DNA from: Williamsia deligens
Lineage (GTDB): Bacteria; Actinomycetota; Actinomycetes; Mycobacteriales; Mycobacteriaceae
NCBI RefSeq assembly: GCF_024171765.1
Contig: NZ_JAMTCI010000001.1
Span: forward strand, 2,652,796-2,716,795
DNA: 64,000 bases
Direction of reading: 5' to 3'
Shown: positions 1 to 11,700 of the stretch, one piece after another
Layout: each line of letters starts with the position of its first letter
How positions within the stretch are numbered: the stretch's first letter is position 1
Translations under genes and position numbers: made by a program
The notes under the pieces: generated by a model
Databases searched by the model: none
Seen by the model: the letters and a program-made list of their open reading frames with translations, nothing else
What the model was told of the DNA's origin: nothing

Positions 1-264
1 CACGAGGCGATCGACGCTTCGGCGCGCAAGATCGTGGAGACCGTGACCCGTACCGGGGCGCGCGTGGTCGGCCCGGTGCCGTTGCCGACCGAGAAGAACG
101 TGTACTGCGTCATCCGCTCGCCGCACAAGTACAAGGACTCGCGCGAGCACTTCGAGATGCGCACGCACAAGCGCCTGATCGACATCCTCGATCCGACCCC
201 GAAGACGGTCGACGCGCTCATGCGCATCGACCTGCCGGCCAGCGTCGACGTCAACATCCAGTAG
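1..264 (+). CDS. rpsJ: 30S ribosomal protein S10 (5'-truncated)
   Basis: The frame is open from base 1 and gives the last 87 residues of S10, starting [14 protein letters not shown] and ending at TAG 262-264. Family length is about 101 aa, so roughly 14 N-terminal residues lie upstream of the window. The conserved loop GPVPLPTEK and the block [15 protein letters not shown] are diagnostic. S10 sits in the head of the small subunit and also binds NusB in antitermination. It is the promoter-proximal gene of the S10 operon, and rplC follows after 93 non-coding bases. Confidence 0.97.
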   Translation, partial: HEAIDASARKIVETVTRTGARVVGPVPLPTEKNVYCVIRSPHKYKDSREHFEMRTHKRLIDILDPTPKTVDALMRIDLPASVDVNIQ

Positions 265-357
265 TCGGCACCGGAGAGGGTCGCGACGCCATGCGTCACG
301 CGGACCCGCTCCGGAGGCCGCCTGTCGGGATCGAACACACAGGGACCAGATACAGAC

Positions 358-1014
358 ATGACTCAGAACAGTGGAAAGGGCATCCTGGGCACCAAGCTCG
401 GGATGACCCAGGTCTTCGACGAGAACAACCGGGTCGTCCCGGTCACCGTCGTCAAGGCCGGCCCCAACGTCATCACCCAGATCCGCACCCAGGAGACGGA
501 CGGCTACACCGCCGTGCAGCTCGCCTACGGTGCGATCGACCCGCGCAAGGTGACCAAGCCCGTCGCCGGGCAGTTCACCAAGGCCGGGGTCACGCCGCGT
601 CGTCACGTCGCGGAGCTCCGCGTCGACGACACCGCCGAGTACTCGGTGGGCCAGGAGCTGACGGCGGAGATCTTCGCCGACGGCGCCTACGTGGACGTGA
701 CCGGCACCTCGAAGGGCAAGGGCTTCGCCGGCGTCATGAAGCGTCACGGCTTCAAGGGCCTGGGCGCCAGCCACGGTGCCCACCGCGTGCACCGCGCGCC
801 CGGCTCGATCGGTGGCTGCGCCACCCCGGGTCGCGTGTTCAAGGGCATGCGGATGGCCGGACGCATGGGCAACGAGCGCGTCACCACCCAGAACCTGACC
901 GTCCACAAGGTGGACGCCGAGGCCGGCCTCCTGCTGATCAAGGGAGCCATCCCGGGTCGCAAGGGCGGCGTCGTGATCGTGCGTGACGCAGTGAAAGGCG
1001 GTGTGAAGGCATGA
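358..1014 (+). CDS. rplC: 50S ribosomal protein L3
   Basis: A 218-residue L3 of normal length, one of the early-assembling proteins that bind the 3' part of 23S rRNA near the peptidyl transferase centre. The N-terminus [15 protein letters not shown] and the central KRHGFKG...[15 protein letters not shown] loop are typical family signatures. The ATG is preceded by AGGGA. The stop codon overlaps the ATG of rplD (ATGA), which indicates translational coupling inside the S10 operon. Confidence 0.98.
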   Translation: MTQNSGKGILGTKLGMTQVFDENNRVVPVTVVKAGPNVITQIRTQETDGYTAVQLAYGAIDPRKVTKPVAGQFTKAGVTPRRHVAELRVDDTAEYSVGQELTAEIFADGAYVDVTGTSKGKGFAGVMKRHGFKGLGASHGAHRVHRAPGSIGGCATPGRVFKGMRMAGRMGNERVTTQNLTVHKVDAEAGLLLIKGAIPGRKGGVVIVRDAVKGGVKA

Positions 1015-1688
1015 GTGTCGACACGACCAAGGCGACCAAGCTGACGCTGGACGTCCGCACCGCGGACGGGAAGACCGACGGCACCGTCGAGCTGCCCGCC
1101 TCGGTGTTCGACCAGCCGGCGAACATCGCGCTGATGCACCAGGTGGTCACCGCGCAGCTCGCGGCGGCCCGCCAGGGCACCCACGCCACCAAGACCCGCG
1201 CACAGGTCTCCGGCGGTGGCGCGAAGCCGTACCGCCAGAAGGGCACCGGCCGCGCCCGTCAGGGCTCGACCCGCGCGCCGCAGTTCACCGGTGGTGGCGT
1301 CGTCCACGGCCCGCAGCCGCGTGACTACAGCCAGCGGACCCCGAAGAAGATGAAGGCCGCCGCCCTGCGCGGTGCCCTCTCGGACCGGGCACGCAACGAG
1401 CGCATCCACGTCGTGACCGAGCTCGTCGCGGGTCAGACCCCGTCGACGAAGGCGGCCCGGCAGTTCCTGGAGCTGCTCAGCGAGCGTCGCAAGTTCCTGG
1501 TCGTCATCGGTCGCGAGGACGTCGCCGGGTTCAAGAGCGTCGCGAACCTGCCGCACGTGCTGCCGATCACGCCGGACCAGCTCAACACCTACGACGTCCT
1601 CGACTCCGACGACATCGTGTTCAGCGTCGAGGCGCTCGACGCGTTCGTCGCGCGGGCCACGAGCGACGCAGCCGCGAAGGAGGCGTGA
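1011..1688 (+). CDS. rplD: 50S ribosomal protein L4
   Basis: A 225-residue L4. It starts at an ATG overlapping the rplC stop by 4 nt. The internal extended loop, rich in Gly/Arg/Lys ([20 protein letters not shown]), reaches into the exit tunnel and is the classic family signature. In E. coli L4 is also the autogenous regulator of the S10 operon; whether that holds in actinobacteria is not shown here. rplW starts 1 nt after its stop codon. Confidence 0.98.
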   Translation: MSVDTTKATKLTLDVRTADGKTDGTVELPASVFDQPANIALMHQVVTAQLAAARQGTHATKTRAQVSGGGAKPYRQKGTGRARQGSTRAPQFTGGGVVHGPQPRDYSQRTPKKMKAAALRGALSDRARNERIHVVTELVAGQTPSTKAARQFLELLSERRKFLVVIGREDVAGFKSVANLPHVLPITPDQLNTYDVLDSDDIVFSVEALDAFVARATSDAAAKEA

Positions 1689-1689
1689 C

Positions 1690-2001
1690 ATGACCGTGCA
1701 GCAGCAGACCGATCCGCGCGACATCATCCTCGAGCCGGTGATCTCCGAGAAGTCCTATGGGCTGATCGAGGACAACGTCTACACGTTCATCGTCCACCCG
1801 GACTCGAACAAGACGCAGATCAAGATCGCCGTCGAGAAGATCTTCGACGTCAAGGTCGCGAACGTGAACACCGCCAACCGGCAGGGCAAGCGCAAGCGCA
1901 CCCGTTACGGATACGGCAAGCGCAAGGACACCAAGCGTGCCCTCGTGACCCTGACCGCCGACAGCAAGCCCATCGAGATCTTCGGGGGACCGATCGGCTG
2001 A
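1690..2001 (+). CDS. rplW: 50S ribosomal protein L23
   Basis: A 103-residue L23, of family length. The block [19 protein letters not shown] near the N-terminus and the basic stretch [12 protein letters not shown] are conserved. L23 lines the tunnel exit and is the docking site for trigger factor and SRP. The ATG follows the rplD stop directly; a 42-nt gap leads to rplB. Confidence 0.98.
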   Translation: MTVQQQTDPRDIILEPVISEKSYGLIEDNVYTFIVHPDSNKTQIKIAVEKIFDVKVANVNTANRQGKRKRTRYGYGKRKDTKRALVTLTADSKPIEIFGGPIG

Positions 2002-2043
2002 CGCCGATCGGATCCCTGACGAGGCAGAGGACGTAGAGAACTC

Positions 2044-2877
2044 ATGGCCATTCGCAAGTACAAGCCGACGACACCGGGCCGCCGCGGCTCCAGTGGCGCC
2101 GACTTCGCCGAGGTCACCCGTGACCACCCGGAGAAGTCGCTGGTGCGTCCGTTGCACGGTCGCGGTGGACGCAACGCCCACGGGCGTATCACCACCCGGC
2201 ACAAGGGCGGCGGGCACAAGCGTGCCTACCGACTCATCGACTTCCGTCGCAACGACAAGGACGGCGTCAACGCCAAGGTCGCCCACATCGAGTACGACCC
2301 CAACCGCACGGCGCGCATCGCGCTCCTGCACTACCTCGACGGCGAGAAGCGCTACATCATCGCGCCGAAGGGGCTGAACCAGGGCGACGTCGTCGAGTCG
2401 GGGTCGACCGCCGACATCAAGCCGGGCAACAACCTGCCGCTGCGCAACATCCCGACCGGTACGCAGGTCCACGCCGTGGAACTGCGCCCGGGCGGCGGGG
2501 CCAAGATGGCCCGCAGCGCCGGCGCGTCGATCCAGCTGCTGGGCAAGGAAGGCGCCTACGCCACCCTGCGCATGCCGTCCGGTGAGATCCGTCGTGTCGA
2601 CGTGCGCTGCCGCGCCACCGTCGGCGAGGTGGGCAACGCCGAGCAGAGCAACATCAACTGGGGCAAGGCCGGCCGCATGCGGTGGAAGGGCAAGCGCCCC
2701 ACCGTCCGCGGTGTCGTGATGAACCCCGTCGACCACCCGCACGGTGGTGGCGAGGGCAAGACCTCGGGTGGTCGCCACCCGGTCAGCCCGTGGGGTCAGC
2801 CGGAGGGCCGCACCCGCAAGAACAAGTCGAGCGATCAGATGATCGTGCGGCGCCGTCGCACCGGCAAGAAGCGCTGA
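2044..2877 (+). CDS. rplB: 50S ribosomal protein L2
   Basis: A 277-residue L2, the highly conserved protein needed for subunit association and peptidyl transferase activity. The N-terminus [17 protein letters not shown] and the C-terminal [17 protein letters not shown] motif, with its essential His, are both present. The basic tail ends RRRRTGKKR. It lies between rplW and rpsS in the canonical S10 order. Confidence 0.98.
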   Translation: MAIRKYKPTTPGRRGSSGADFAEVTRDHPEKSLVRPLHGRGGRNAHGRITTRHKGGGHKRAYRLIDFRRNDKDGVNAKVAHIEYDPNRTARIALLHYLDGEKRYIIAPKGLNQGDVVESGSTADIKPGNNLPLRNIPTGTQVHAVELRPGGGAKMARSAGASIQLLGKEGAYATLRMPSGEIRRVDVRCRATVGEVGNAEQSNINWGKAGRMRWKGKRPTVRGVVMNPVDHPHGGGEGKTSGGRHPVSPWGQPEGRTRKNKSSDQMIVRRRRTGKKR

Positions 2878-2894
2878 GCAGGAGGGAGTAGAGA

Positions 2895-3176
2895 ATGCCA
2901 CGCAGCCTCAAGAAGGGCCCGTTCGTCGACGACCACCTGCTCAAGAAGGTGGACGTCCAGAACGAGAAGGGCACCAAGCAGGTCATCAAGACCTGGTCGC
3001 GCCGTTCCACCATCATCCCCGACTTCATCGGGCACACGTTCGCCGTCCACGACGGTCGCAAGCACGTGCCGGTGTTCGTCTCGGAGTCGATGGTCGGACA
3101 CAAGCTCGGTGAGTTCGCGCCGACGCGCACGTTCAAGGGCCACATCAAGGACGACCGGAAGGCGAAGCGTCGATGA
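2895..3176 (+). CDS. rpsS: 30S ribosomal protein S19
   Basis: A 93-residue S19, which binds the 16S rRNA head together with S13. It begins [16 protein letters not shown] and contains [16 protein letters not shown] strong GGAGGG ribosome-binding site lies just upstream. The stop overlaps the rplV ATG (ATGA). Confidence 0.98.
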   Translation: MPRSLKKGPFVDDHLLKKVDVQNEKGTKQVIKTWSRRSTIIPDFIGHTFAVHDGRKHVPVFVSESMVGHKLGEFAPTRTFKGHIKDDRKAKRR

Positions 3177-3598
3177 GCACCGCTGAATCCACCGCGAACC
3201 CGACCGCCAAGGCCACCGCCAAGTTCGTCCGCGTCACGCCCATGAAGGCGCGTCGCGTGATCGACCTGGTCCGCGGCAAGAAGGTCGACGAGGCACTCGA
3301 CATCCTGCTGTTCGCGCCGCAGGCGGCGAGCGAGCCGGTCGCGAAGGTCGTCGCCAGCGCGGCGGCCAACGCGGAGAACAACCTCGGGCTCGACCGGCGC
3401 ACGCTGGTCGTCTCGCAGGCGTTCGCCGACGAGGGCCCGACCATGAAGCGTTTCCGTCCGCGGGCCCAGGGTCGTGCGTTCCGGATCCGTAAGCGCACCA
3501 GCCACATCACCGTGGTCGTGGAGAGCGTGCCGGCAGGGCAGCAGGGCCGCGCGCGGTCCAAGCAGCCCAAAAAGCAGCAGACGAGCAAGGGAGCCTGA
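3173..3598 (+). CDS. rplV: 50S ribosomal protein L22
   Basis: A 141-residue L22. The core holds the conserved [16 protein letters not shown] and the C-terminal hairpin region [22 protein letters not shown] that lines the exit tunnel. A short Ala/Thr-rich N-terminal extension and a Lys/Gln-rich tail account for its length above the E. coli protein (110 aa), as is usual in actinobacteria. It overlaps rpsS by 4 nt. Confidence 0.98.
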   Translation: MSTAESTANPTAKATAKFVRVTPMKARRVIDLVRGKKVDEALDILLFAPQAASEPVAKVVASAAANAENNLGLDRRTLVVSQAFADEGPTMKRFRPRAQGRAFRIRKRTSHITVVVESVPAGQQGRARSKQPKKQQTSKGA

Positions 3599-4441
<843 letters not shown>

Positions 4442-4444
4442 CCC

Positions 4445-4861
4445 ATGCTGATCCCTCGCCGGGTCAAGCACCGCAAGCAGCACCATCCCAGCCTCAAGGG
4501 GCAGGCCAAGGGCGGCACCACCGTGACGTTCGGTGATTTCGGCATCCAGGCACTGGAGAGCGCGTACATCACCAACCGTCAGATCGAGTCGGCGCGTATC
4601 GCCATCAACCGGCACATCAAGCGTGGCGGCAAGGTGTGGATCAACATCTTCCCCGACCGCCCGCTGACGAAGAAGCCCGCCGAGACCCGCATGGGTTCCG
4701 GCAAGGGTTCGCCGGAGTGGTGGGTGGCCCCGGTCAAGCCGGGCCGCGTGCTGTTCGAGATGAGCTTCCCCAACGAGCAGATCGCTCGCGAGGCCCTGCG
4801 CCGCGCGCAGCACAAGCTGCCGATCAAGACCCGCATCGTGACCCGAGAGGAGCAGTTCTGA
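4445..4861 (+). CDS. rplP: 50S ribosomal protein L16
   Basis: A 138-residue L16 at the A-site side of the large subunit. It begins [15 protein letters not shown] and carries the [18 protein letters not shown] block, which includes the Arg hydroxylated in some bacteria. Its TGA shares one base with the ATG of rpmC. Confidence 0.98.
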   Translation: MLIPRRVKHRKQHHPSLKGQAKGGTTVTFGDFGIQALESAYITNRQIESARIAINRHIKRGGKVWINIFPDRPLTKKPAETRMGSGKGSPEWWVAPVKPGRVLFEMSFPNEQIAREALRRAQHKLPIKTRIVTREEQF

Positions 4862-5103
4862 TGGCACTCGGTATCGCAGCCGCAGAGCTGCGCGCACTGA
4901 ACGACTCCGACCTGAACGAGCGCCTGCGCGAGTCTAAGGAAGAGCTGTTCAACCTCCGGTTCCAGATGGCGACCGGGCAGCTCGACAACAACCGCCGCCT
5001 GCGGCTGGTCCGTCGCGAGATCGCACGCGTCTACACCGTGCTGCGGGAGCGCGAGCTGGGTCTGGCCGCCGGTCCCGACGCCGACGGCGGTGACGACGCA
5101 TGA
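4861..5103 (+). CDS. rpmC: 50S ribosomal protein L29
   Basis: An 80-residue L29 starting at ATG 4861, one base into the rplP stop codon. A longer upstream frame exists but would overlap rplP completely, so the short start is preferred. The helical hairpin [20 protein letters not shown] followed by [15 protein letters not shown] is the family signature. A short acidic tail (DADGGDDA) follows. It overlaps rpsQ by 4 nt (ATGA). Confidence 0.96.
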   Translation: MALGIAAAELRALNDSDLNERLRESKEELFNLRFQMATGQLDNNRRLRLVRREIARVYTVLRERELGLAAGPDADGGDDA

Positions 5104-5390
5104 GTGAGGACACGAACGTGAGCACACCCGCAACCCAGGAGCGCAACCAGCGCAAGGTGCGCGTGGGATACGTCGTCAGCGACAAGATGGAGAAGACGAT
5201 CGTGGTCGAGCTCGAGGACCGCGTGAAGCATCCGCTGTACGGCAAGATCATCCGCACCACCTCCAAGGTGAAGGCCCATGACGAGCAGCAGATCGCCGGC
5301 ATCGGCGACCGTGTGCGTCTGATGGAGACCCGGCCGCTGTCCGCCACCAAGCGGTGGCGTCTGGTCGAGGTCCTCGAGAAGGCCAAGTAA
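5100..5390 (+). CDS. rpsQ: 30S ribosomal protein S17
   Basis: A 96-residue S17, last gene of the S10 operon. The OB-fold core [19 protein letters not shown] and [16 protein letters not shown] are conserved. A short polar N-terminal extension is typical of actinobacteria. The next ribosomal genes usually found (rplN, rplX: the spc operon) are not in this window, because the NRPS locus begins 386 nt downstream. Confidence 0.98.
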   Translation: MSEDTNVSTPATQERNQRKVRVGYVVSDKMEKTIVVELEDRVKHPLYGKIIRTTSKVKAHDEQQIAGIGDRVRLMETRPLSATKRWRLVEVLEKAK

Positions 5391-5407
5391 GCAGCACCAG
5401 AACACCC

Positions 5408-5446
5408 GGACAGAGCCCGTCACCACATCGGTGACGGGCTCTGTTC
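5408..5446 (+). terminator. Rho-independent-like terminator of the S10 operon
   Basis: A perfect 14-bp stem: CAGAGCCCGTCACC at 5411-5424 pairs with its complement at 5430-5443 around the 5-nt loop ACATC. It extends by further pairs on the outside (5410-5444, 5408-5446). Only a weak T-run (TTCGTGT) follows, as is usual for actinobacterial hairpin terminators. It begins 17 nt after the rpsQ stop and should insulate the NRPS genes from ribosomal transcription. Confidence 0.85.
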
Positions 5447-5776
5447 GTGTCTGCGGGCCTGACTGTCTCCTGTGAATCGTCACCAACTCCCGCGGCCGTG
5501 ATGCGCCGTTCGTGTAGGTCGGGTGATCGACACCCGTGGGGCTCATGGGACTGAAGTGGTCCGATAGATCTGTTGCGGCACAATGTCTTTGCGGCAGCGA
5601 ACAGTGTTGTGCGTGCCGCATCCGATGCGTCCGTCTGCACGTTCCGGGCACGTCCGCCAACCGGCGTGAACGGTGACATCGCACAGTTATGATCATCCCG
5701 GCTCACGACGCGCACCTTCGGGGGATGCACGCGCGGGTCCCGTCTCGAGGGTCGTGGGAGAAATGACAGACGTGCG
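5447..5776 (+). promoter_or_regulatory. NRPS upstream region with candidate promoter
   Basis: About 330 nt without a convincing gene between the S10 terminator and the first NRPS start. The best promoter-like element is TATGAT at 5688-5693 with a weak GTGAAC at 5666-5671, 16 nt upstream. That would place transcription start near 5700 and a leader of about 75-130 nt. The stretch is clearly less GC-rich around 5560-5620 than the coding sequence beside it. I see no riboswitch, tRNA or obvious operator palindrome. Confidence 0.4.
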
Positions 5777-8700
5777 ATGGAGGAAACAGTTGGCGGGGGC
5801 CACCGGTCGACGCCGAGGGTGACCCCCGGCGTGCCCGGCGCGCCCCTGGCGCTGACGGCTGCGCAGCGCGGGATGTGGTTCGCCGAGAGCGCGGGCGGCG
5901 ACCGGTCGGTCACCGTCGCGCACTATGTGGACATCCGTGACGCGGATGGCCGGTTCGACCGCGGGGTGTTCGCGCGCGCGGTCGCGGCGAGCGCGCGCGA
6001 CCTCGAGTCCGCGCACACGCGGTTCACCGTCGTCGACGACGTCCCCCACCAGTGGATCGACCCCGACGGCGTGTTCACCGTCGACGAGATCGACTTCCGC
6101 GCCGAGGCGGATCCGGAGGCCGCCGCCCAGGCGTGGATGGCCGCCGATCACGCGCGGCCGATGGATCTGCGTGTCGACCCGGTCGCGGTGTCGGCGTTCC
6201 TGATCCTGGCCGACGACCACACCATCTGGTACCTCCGCGGGCACCACATCGCCTTCGACGGCTACGGGGCGCTCGTCTGCCTCCACGAGGCCGTCGGCCG
6301 CTACAACGCCGCCATGACCGGACAGGTCCACACCCCTGCGCGGCGTGCCACCGTGGCCGAGGTCGTCGCCGACGACGCGCGCTACGGCACGAGCACACGG
6401 CGGGACAGCGACCGCGAGTACTGGGCGCAGCGGGTCGTCGACCTGCCCGACCGCATCACCCTGCCGCGGGGATCCGCCGTCGTGGGTGGGGACGCGCATC
6501 GACACGTCGCGACAGGAGTCCGGATCGATCCCGCGGTGCAGGATGCGCTGACGCGCCGCGCCACGGATCTCGGCGCGTCGGTGCCCGCCGTGCTCACCGC
6601 GGCCTTCGCCGCCTTCCTCGCGCGCATGACCGGCACCGACGACGTCGTGCTGAGCCTGCCCGTGACGGCGCGCACCACGGCACTCGTGAAGCGATCGGCG
6701 GGGATGGTGGCGAACATGCTGCCCGTGCGGGTGGCGCCCACCGACGGCATCACCGGCCGCGATCTCGTCCGGGCCACCACGCTGGAGCTGACGGGATGCC
6801 TGCGCCACCAGCGGTTCCGGTTCGAGGACATCCGCGCGCTGGCCGGGCTCACCGACGCCGGCGCGACCTCGTTCGGCCCCATCGTCAACATGGTCCTGTT
6901 CGACAAGCCGCTGACCCTGCACGGCGCGACCGTGGGGTACCACATCCTGTCGTCCGGTGTGGCCGAGGACCTGCGCCTCAACGTGTACCAGGCGGGATCG
7001 CAGGCGCCGCTCGAGATCGACCTGCACGCCAACGCCGCGCGGCACGACGCCGACGCGATCGCCGAGCACCTGCGACGCTTCCTCGCCTTCCTGGAGCGGT
7101 TCGTCGCGGCACCCGACTGCGCCGTGGGCGACCTCGAGCTCCTGCTGCCCGGGGAGCGCGTGACGGTCGCGGGGTTCTCGGCGGGGCCGTCGGCCCCCAC
7201 GCCCGACAACCGCGGACTGCTCGGTGGCTTCGAACGACAGGTCGCCGCGACGCCCGACGCTGTGGCCGTCGTCCCCGCGGACGGGACCGATCCGCTGACC
7301 TACGCGGACCTCGACGTCGCACGCCGTGGCCTCGCCGCCGTGCTCGCCGGACTCGGGGTGACGCGGGGGGACCGCGTGGTCGTCGCGCTCCCGCGGGGCA
7401 TCGACCAGGTCTGTGCCGTCTACGCGACGGTGACCCTGGGCGCGGCCTACGTCCCCGTGGACCCCACCGACCCGGCCGAGCGTCGCGCTGCGATCGACGC
7501 CCGCGTCCGCCCGCGCGTGACGATCGACGCCGACTTCCTCGCGCGCCACGGCGCGAGCGCCGGCCGCACCGGCGCGGTGGCGTCCACCGCCGAGGAGGTC
7601 CCGGCCGACCTCCCGGCCTACGTGCTGTTCACCTCCGGCTCGACCGGGGAACCCAAGGGCGTCGAGGTGGCCCACGCGGCCGTCGTCGCGCGGCTCGGCT
7701 GGATGCAGGACATGCACCCACTCGGACCCGGAGACGCGGTGTTGTACAAGACCCCGGCGACCTTCGACGTCTCGGTGTGGGAACTGTTCTGGCCCTTGGC
7801 CACCGGGGCGCGCATGGTGCTCGCGACGCCCGACGGGCACCGTGATCCCCGGTACCTGCGCGAGCGGATGGACGAGGCGGGAGTCACCGTCGCCCACTTC
7901 GTACCGTCCATGCTCGACACCCACCTCGACGCGGTCGGATCCGACGCGTTCGGCCGGGATCTGCGGCTGCTGTTCTGCTCGGGGGAGGCGCTCGACGCCG
8001 GACTGGCCGCGCGGGTGTGTGCCGTCGGTGGTCCGACCCTGGTCAACCTCTACGGGCCGACCGAGGCCACCGTCGACGTCACCCGGCACGTCGTCGGGGG
8101 ACAGGAGAACCCGGTCCCCATCGGGCGCCCGGTCCCCGGCACCACCACCCACGTTCTCGACACCCGTCTGCGACCCGTCCCGCCCGGGGTGGTCGGCGAG
8201 CTGTACCTCGGTGGCGTCCAGGTGGCCCACGGGTACGTCGGTGCCGTCGACCTCACCGCCGAGCGGTTCGTCGCCGACCCGTTCGGACAAGTCGGTGCCC
8301 GCCTGTACCGCACCGGCGACCTGGTCCGGTGGACCCGCGACGGCCTGCTGGACTACGTCGGTCGCGACGACGATCAGGTCAAGATCCGTGGCCGCCGTGT
8401 CGAACTCGGTGAGATCGGCGCTGTGGTCGCCGCGATGGACGGTGTGGACGCCGCGGTCGTCGTGGTGCGCCACGACCTCGGCCCGGCGCCCGTGCTCGTG
8501 GCCTACGTCCGCGGAGACTCCGGTTCCGGCACTGCCGTCGACACCGCCGCGGTCCGCGCGTGGTGCCGTACCCGGCTGCCCGCGCACATGGTGCCCGCGG
8601 CCACGGTCGTGCTCGACGCCTTCCCGACCACCCGATCGGGCAAGCTGGACCGGCGCGCGCTGCCGGCGCCGGCAGCCGTCGCCGATCCCGCCGCGCACGT

Positions 8701-11700
8701 CGACCCGCGGACACCCGTGGAGCGCACCGTCGTCCGCCTCGTCGAGGACGCCCTGACCGTCCCCGGCGGAGAGCCACGACGGATCTCGGTCACCGACAAC
8801 CTCTTCCGTCTCGGCGCCGACTCGCTGGTCGCCGCCCGACTGGTCTCGCGGGCGCGCGACGCCGGGCTGGGTCTGACGCTCACCGACGTGTTCGACGCCG
8901 ACGACCTCCGCGATCTGGCCGCGCGGGCCGTCGTCCTGGACGCCGCGACATCCGATGTCGATCACGGACGCCCGGAACGGATCCCGCTCGCGCCGGCCCA
9001 GACACGTCTGTGGTTCACGCACCGGATGACACCGGACGACGCGACATACAACATGTCCGGTGCCCTCGGGCTCCGCGACATCGGCGACCCCGATGCCTGG
9101 CGTGCGGCCGTCGCCGACGTGATCGACCGCCACGAGATCCTCCGGACGGTCTTCCCCGCGGTCGACGGCGAACCGGTGCAACAGATCCTGCCCACGGCGC
9201 ACGCGATGTCACGACTGGAGGCGTCGTCGCCGCTCGTGGTCCCGGCAGGACCGGCCGGGCGGTCGGACACCATCGCGCGCATCGTCGGGACCGGGTTCGA
9301 CCTGCTGACCGACATCCCGGTGCGGGCGGCGCTCGTGACCGGTGACGCAGCGGGTGACGCGGCCGTGATCGTCGTCCACCACATCGCCGCCGACGGGTTC
9401 TCGCTGCGACCACTGCTGGCCGATCTCGTCACCGCCTACGACGCCCGCCGGGCCGGTCGGGCGCCGTCGCTCCCGCCGCTGACACACCAGTACGCCGACG
9501 TCGCGGTCGCGCAGGCGGAGGCGCTCGGCTCGCCCGCGGCGCCGTCGCCGCGGATGGTCGAGGGTCTGGCGTTCTGGGAGGCCGACCTGCGCGGTGCGCC
9601 TCAGCTGCTCGAGGTGCCCACGGACCGACGTCGACCGCGCGTCGCGTCGGGCGCGGGGTCCACCGTCGACCTGTCGTTGCCGTCGTCGCTCTCCGCCGAG
9701 GTCCGTGCGCTCGCCCGATCGGCGGGGACCACTCCGTTCACCGTGCTCCACACCGCTCTGGGCGTCCTGCTCGCCCACCTCGCCGCGACCGACGACGTGA
9801 GCATCGGCACCGCCGTCGCCGGCCGCGACGACCCCGCGCTGTCCGACATGGTCGGCATGTTCGTCACCACCGTCGTCCTGCGGTCGGCCGTCGAACCGTC
9901 GGCGACGATCGCCGACCTGGTGCAGCGGAACCACCATGTCCGCGCCGCCGCGATGGCCCACGCCGACATCCCCTTCGAGCGGGTGGTGGACGCACTGGCG
10001 CCGCAGCGCACCCCGGCGCACTCGCCGCTGTTCCAGGTCGCGCTCACCGTCGGCCCCGACCATCTCGCGGACCTCGACGCATGGTCGGGTGCGGCAGGGT
10101 TGCTCGAGGCGCGCGTGCCCGCCGCGAAGTACGACCTGACGTGGTCGGTGACCGACCGACCCGACGCGTTCGACGTCGAGATCTCCTACGCCACCGATCT
10201 GTTCGACGAGCCGCGCGTCGCCGAGATGGGCGCGATGTTCGCGCGCGTACTCGCTGCGATGGTCGCCGACCCGACTCGCACGGCGGGTGGCATCGACGTC
10301 CTGTCCGACGCCGCCGTGGCCGCACTCACCGCGCCGCGCCCGTCGTCGACCGCGCCGGCGACGCTCGCCGACCTGCTCGCCGCCGGTGCATCCGTCGCCG
10401 ACCCGTCGTCGACCGCGATCTCCGGCGAGGTCACGATGACCTGGGCCGAGCTGCAGGCGACCGTCGCACGATCGGGGCGGGACCTGATCGCCGACGGGAT
10501 CGGCCCGGGGGACGTCGTCGCCATCGTGATGCCGCGGTCCGCGCAACTCGTCCTCGCGGTGGCCACGGTCGCCGCGACCGGTGCCGCGTTCGTGACCGTC
10601 GACCCCCGGTTCCCCGCATCGCGGGTGTCCGGGATGATCGCCGACAGCGATGCGCGCCTGGTCCTCGCGACCCGCGGGTCGGCGCCCCGGGACGTGTCCG
10701 CGCCGGTCGTCCTGGTCGACGACGTCGACGTCGAGTGGCGCAGTGCCGCCAACGATCCCCGTCCCATCACCCCTGCCGACAGGACCCGGCCGATCCACGT
10801 CGGGGACCTCGCGTACCTGCTCTACACCTCGGGGTCGACGGGTACGCCCAAGGCCGCCGGGGTCACCCATGCCGGTCTGGCGGCGCTGGTCGCCGAGCAG
10901 CGGCGCCTCCTGCGCGTCACGGCGTCGAGCCGTGTCCTGCACGTCGCCTCACCCGGGTTCGACGTGGCGGTGTTCGAGATCCTGCTCGGCCTGTGCGCCG
11001 GCGCGGAGCTCGTCGTCAGTCCCGCGGACGTGTTCGCCGGTCCGGACCTCGAGGCCGTCGTCGTCGGCCGTGCCGTGACCCACGCGGTGCTCACGCCGTC
11101 GGTCGCCGCGACGGTGGATCCCGCTGCGGTGCCGTCGATCTCGACCATGATGGTCGCAGGTGAGGCGTGTCCGCCGGAGCTGGTGGACCGGTGGTCGGCC
11201 ACCGGGCGCGGTGTCGTCAACCTCTACGGTCCGACCGAGGCGACGATCACCTCCACCGCCACACCGCCCCTGAGGGAGGGCGATCCGATCACCATCGGCA
11301 CGCCGATCGACGGCGTCGGCGCCATCGTGCTCGGCGCCGGCCTGCGGCCTGTCGCGCAGGACGTGGTGGGGGAGCTGTACCTGTCCGGCGCCGCTCTCGG
11401 TCGCGGGTATCACGGACGACCCGACCTGACCGCGCTACGGTTCGTGGCGTCGCCGTTCGTGCCGGGTGAACGGCTCTACCGCACCGGCGATCTCGCGTCC
11501 CGCACCGCGGACGGCACCCTCGTGTACCACGGTCGCAACGACTTCCAGGTCAAGGTGCGGGGCATGCGGGTCGAGCCGGGTGAGGTCGACGCCGTCCTGG
11601 TCGAGGACCCGACGGTGTCCCGCGCGGTCACCGTCGGCGCCACGGCACCGTCGGGCGAGACCGTGTTGGTGTCCTACGTGACCGGGTCGGATCCATCCCC

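Noticed and set aside
5693-9202. Minus-strand open frame of 1,169 codons opposite NRPS1
   Set aside because: Arg/Gly/His/Asp-rich translation with no domain signature, exactly antisense to C1-A1-T1. High-GC codon bias makes such antisense frames routine here.
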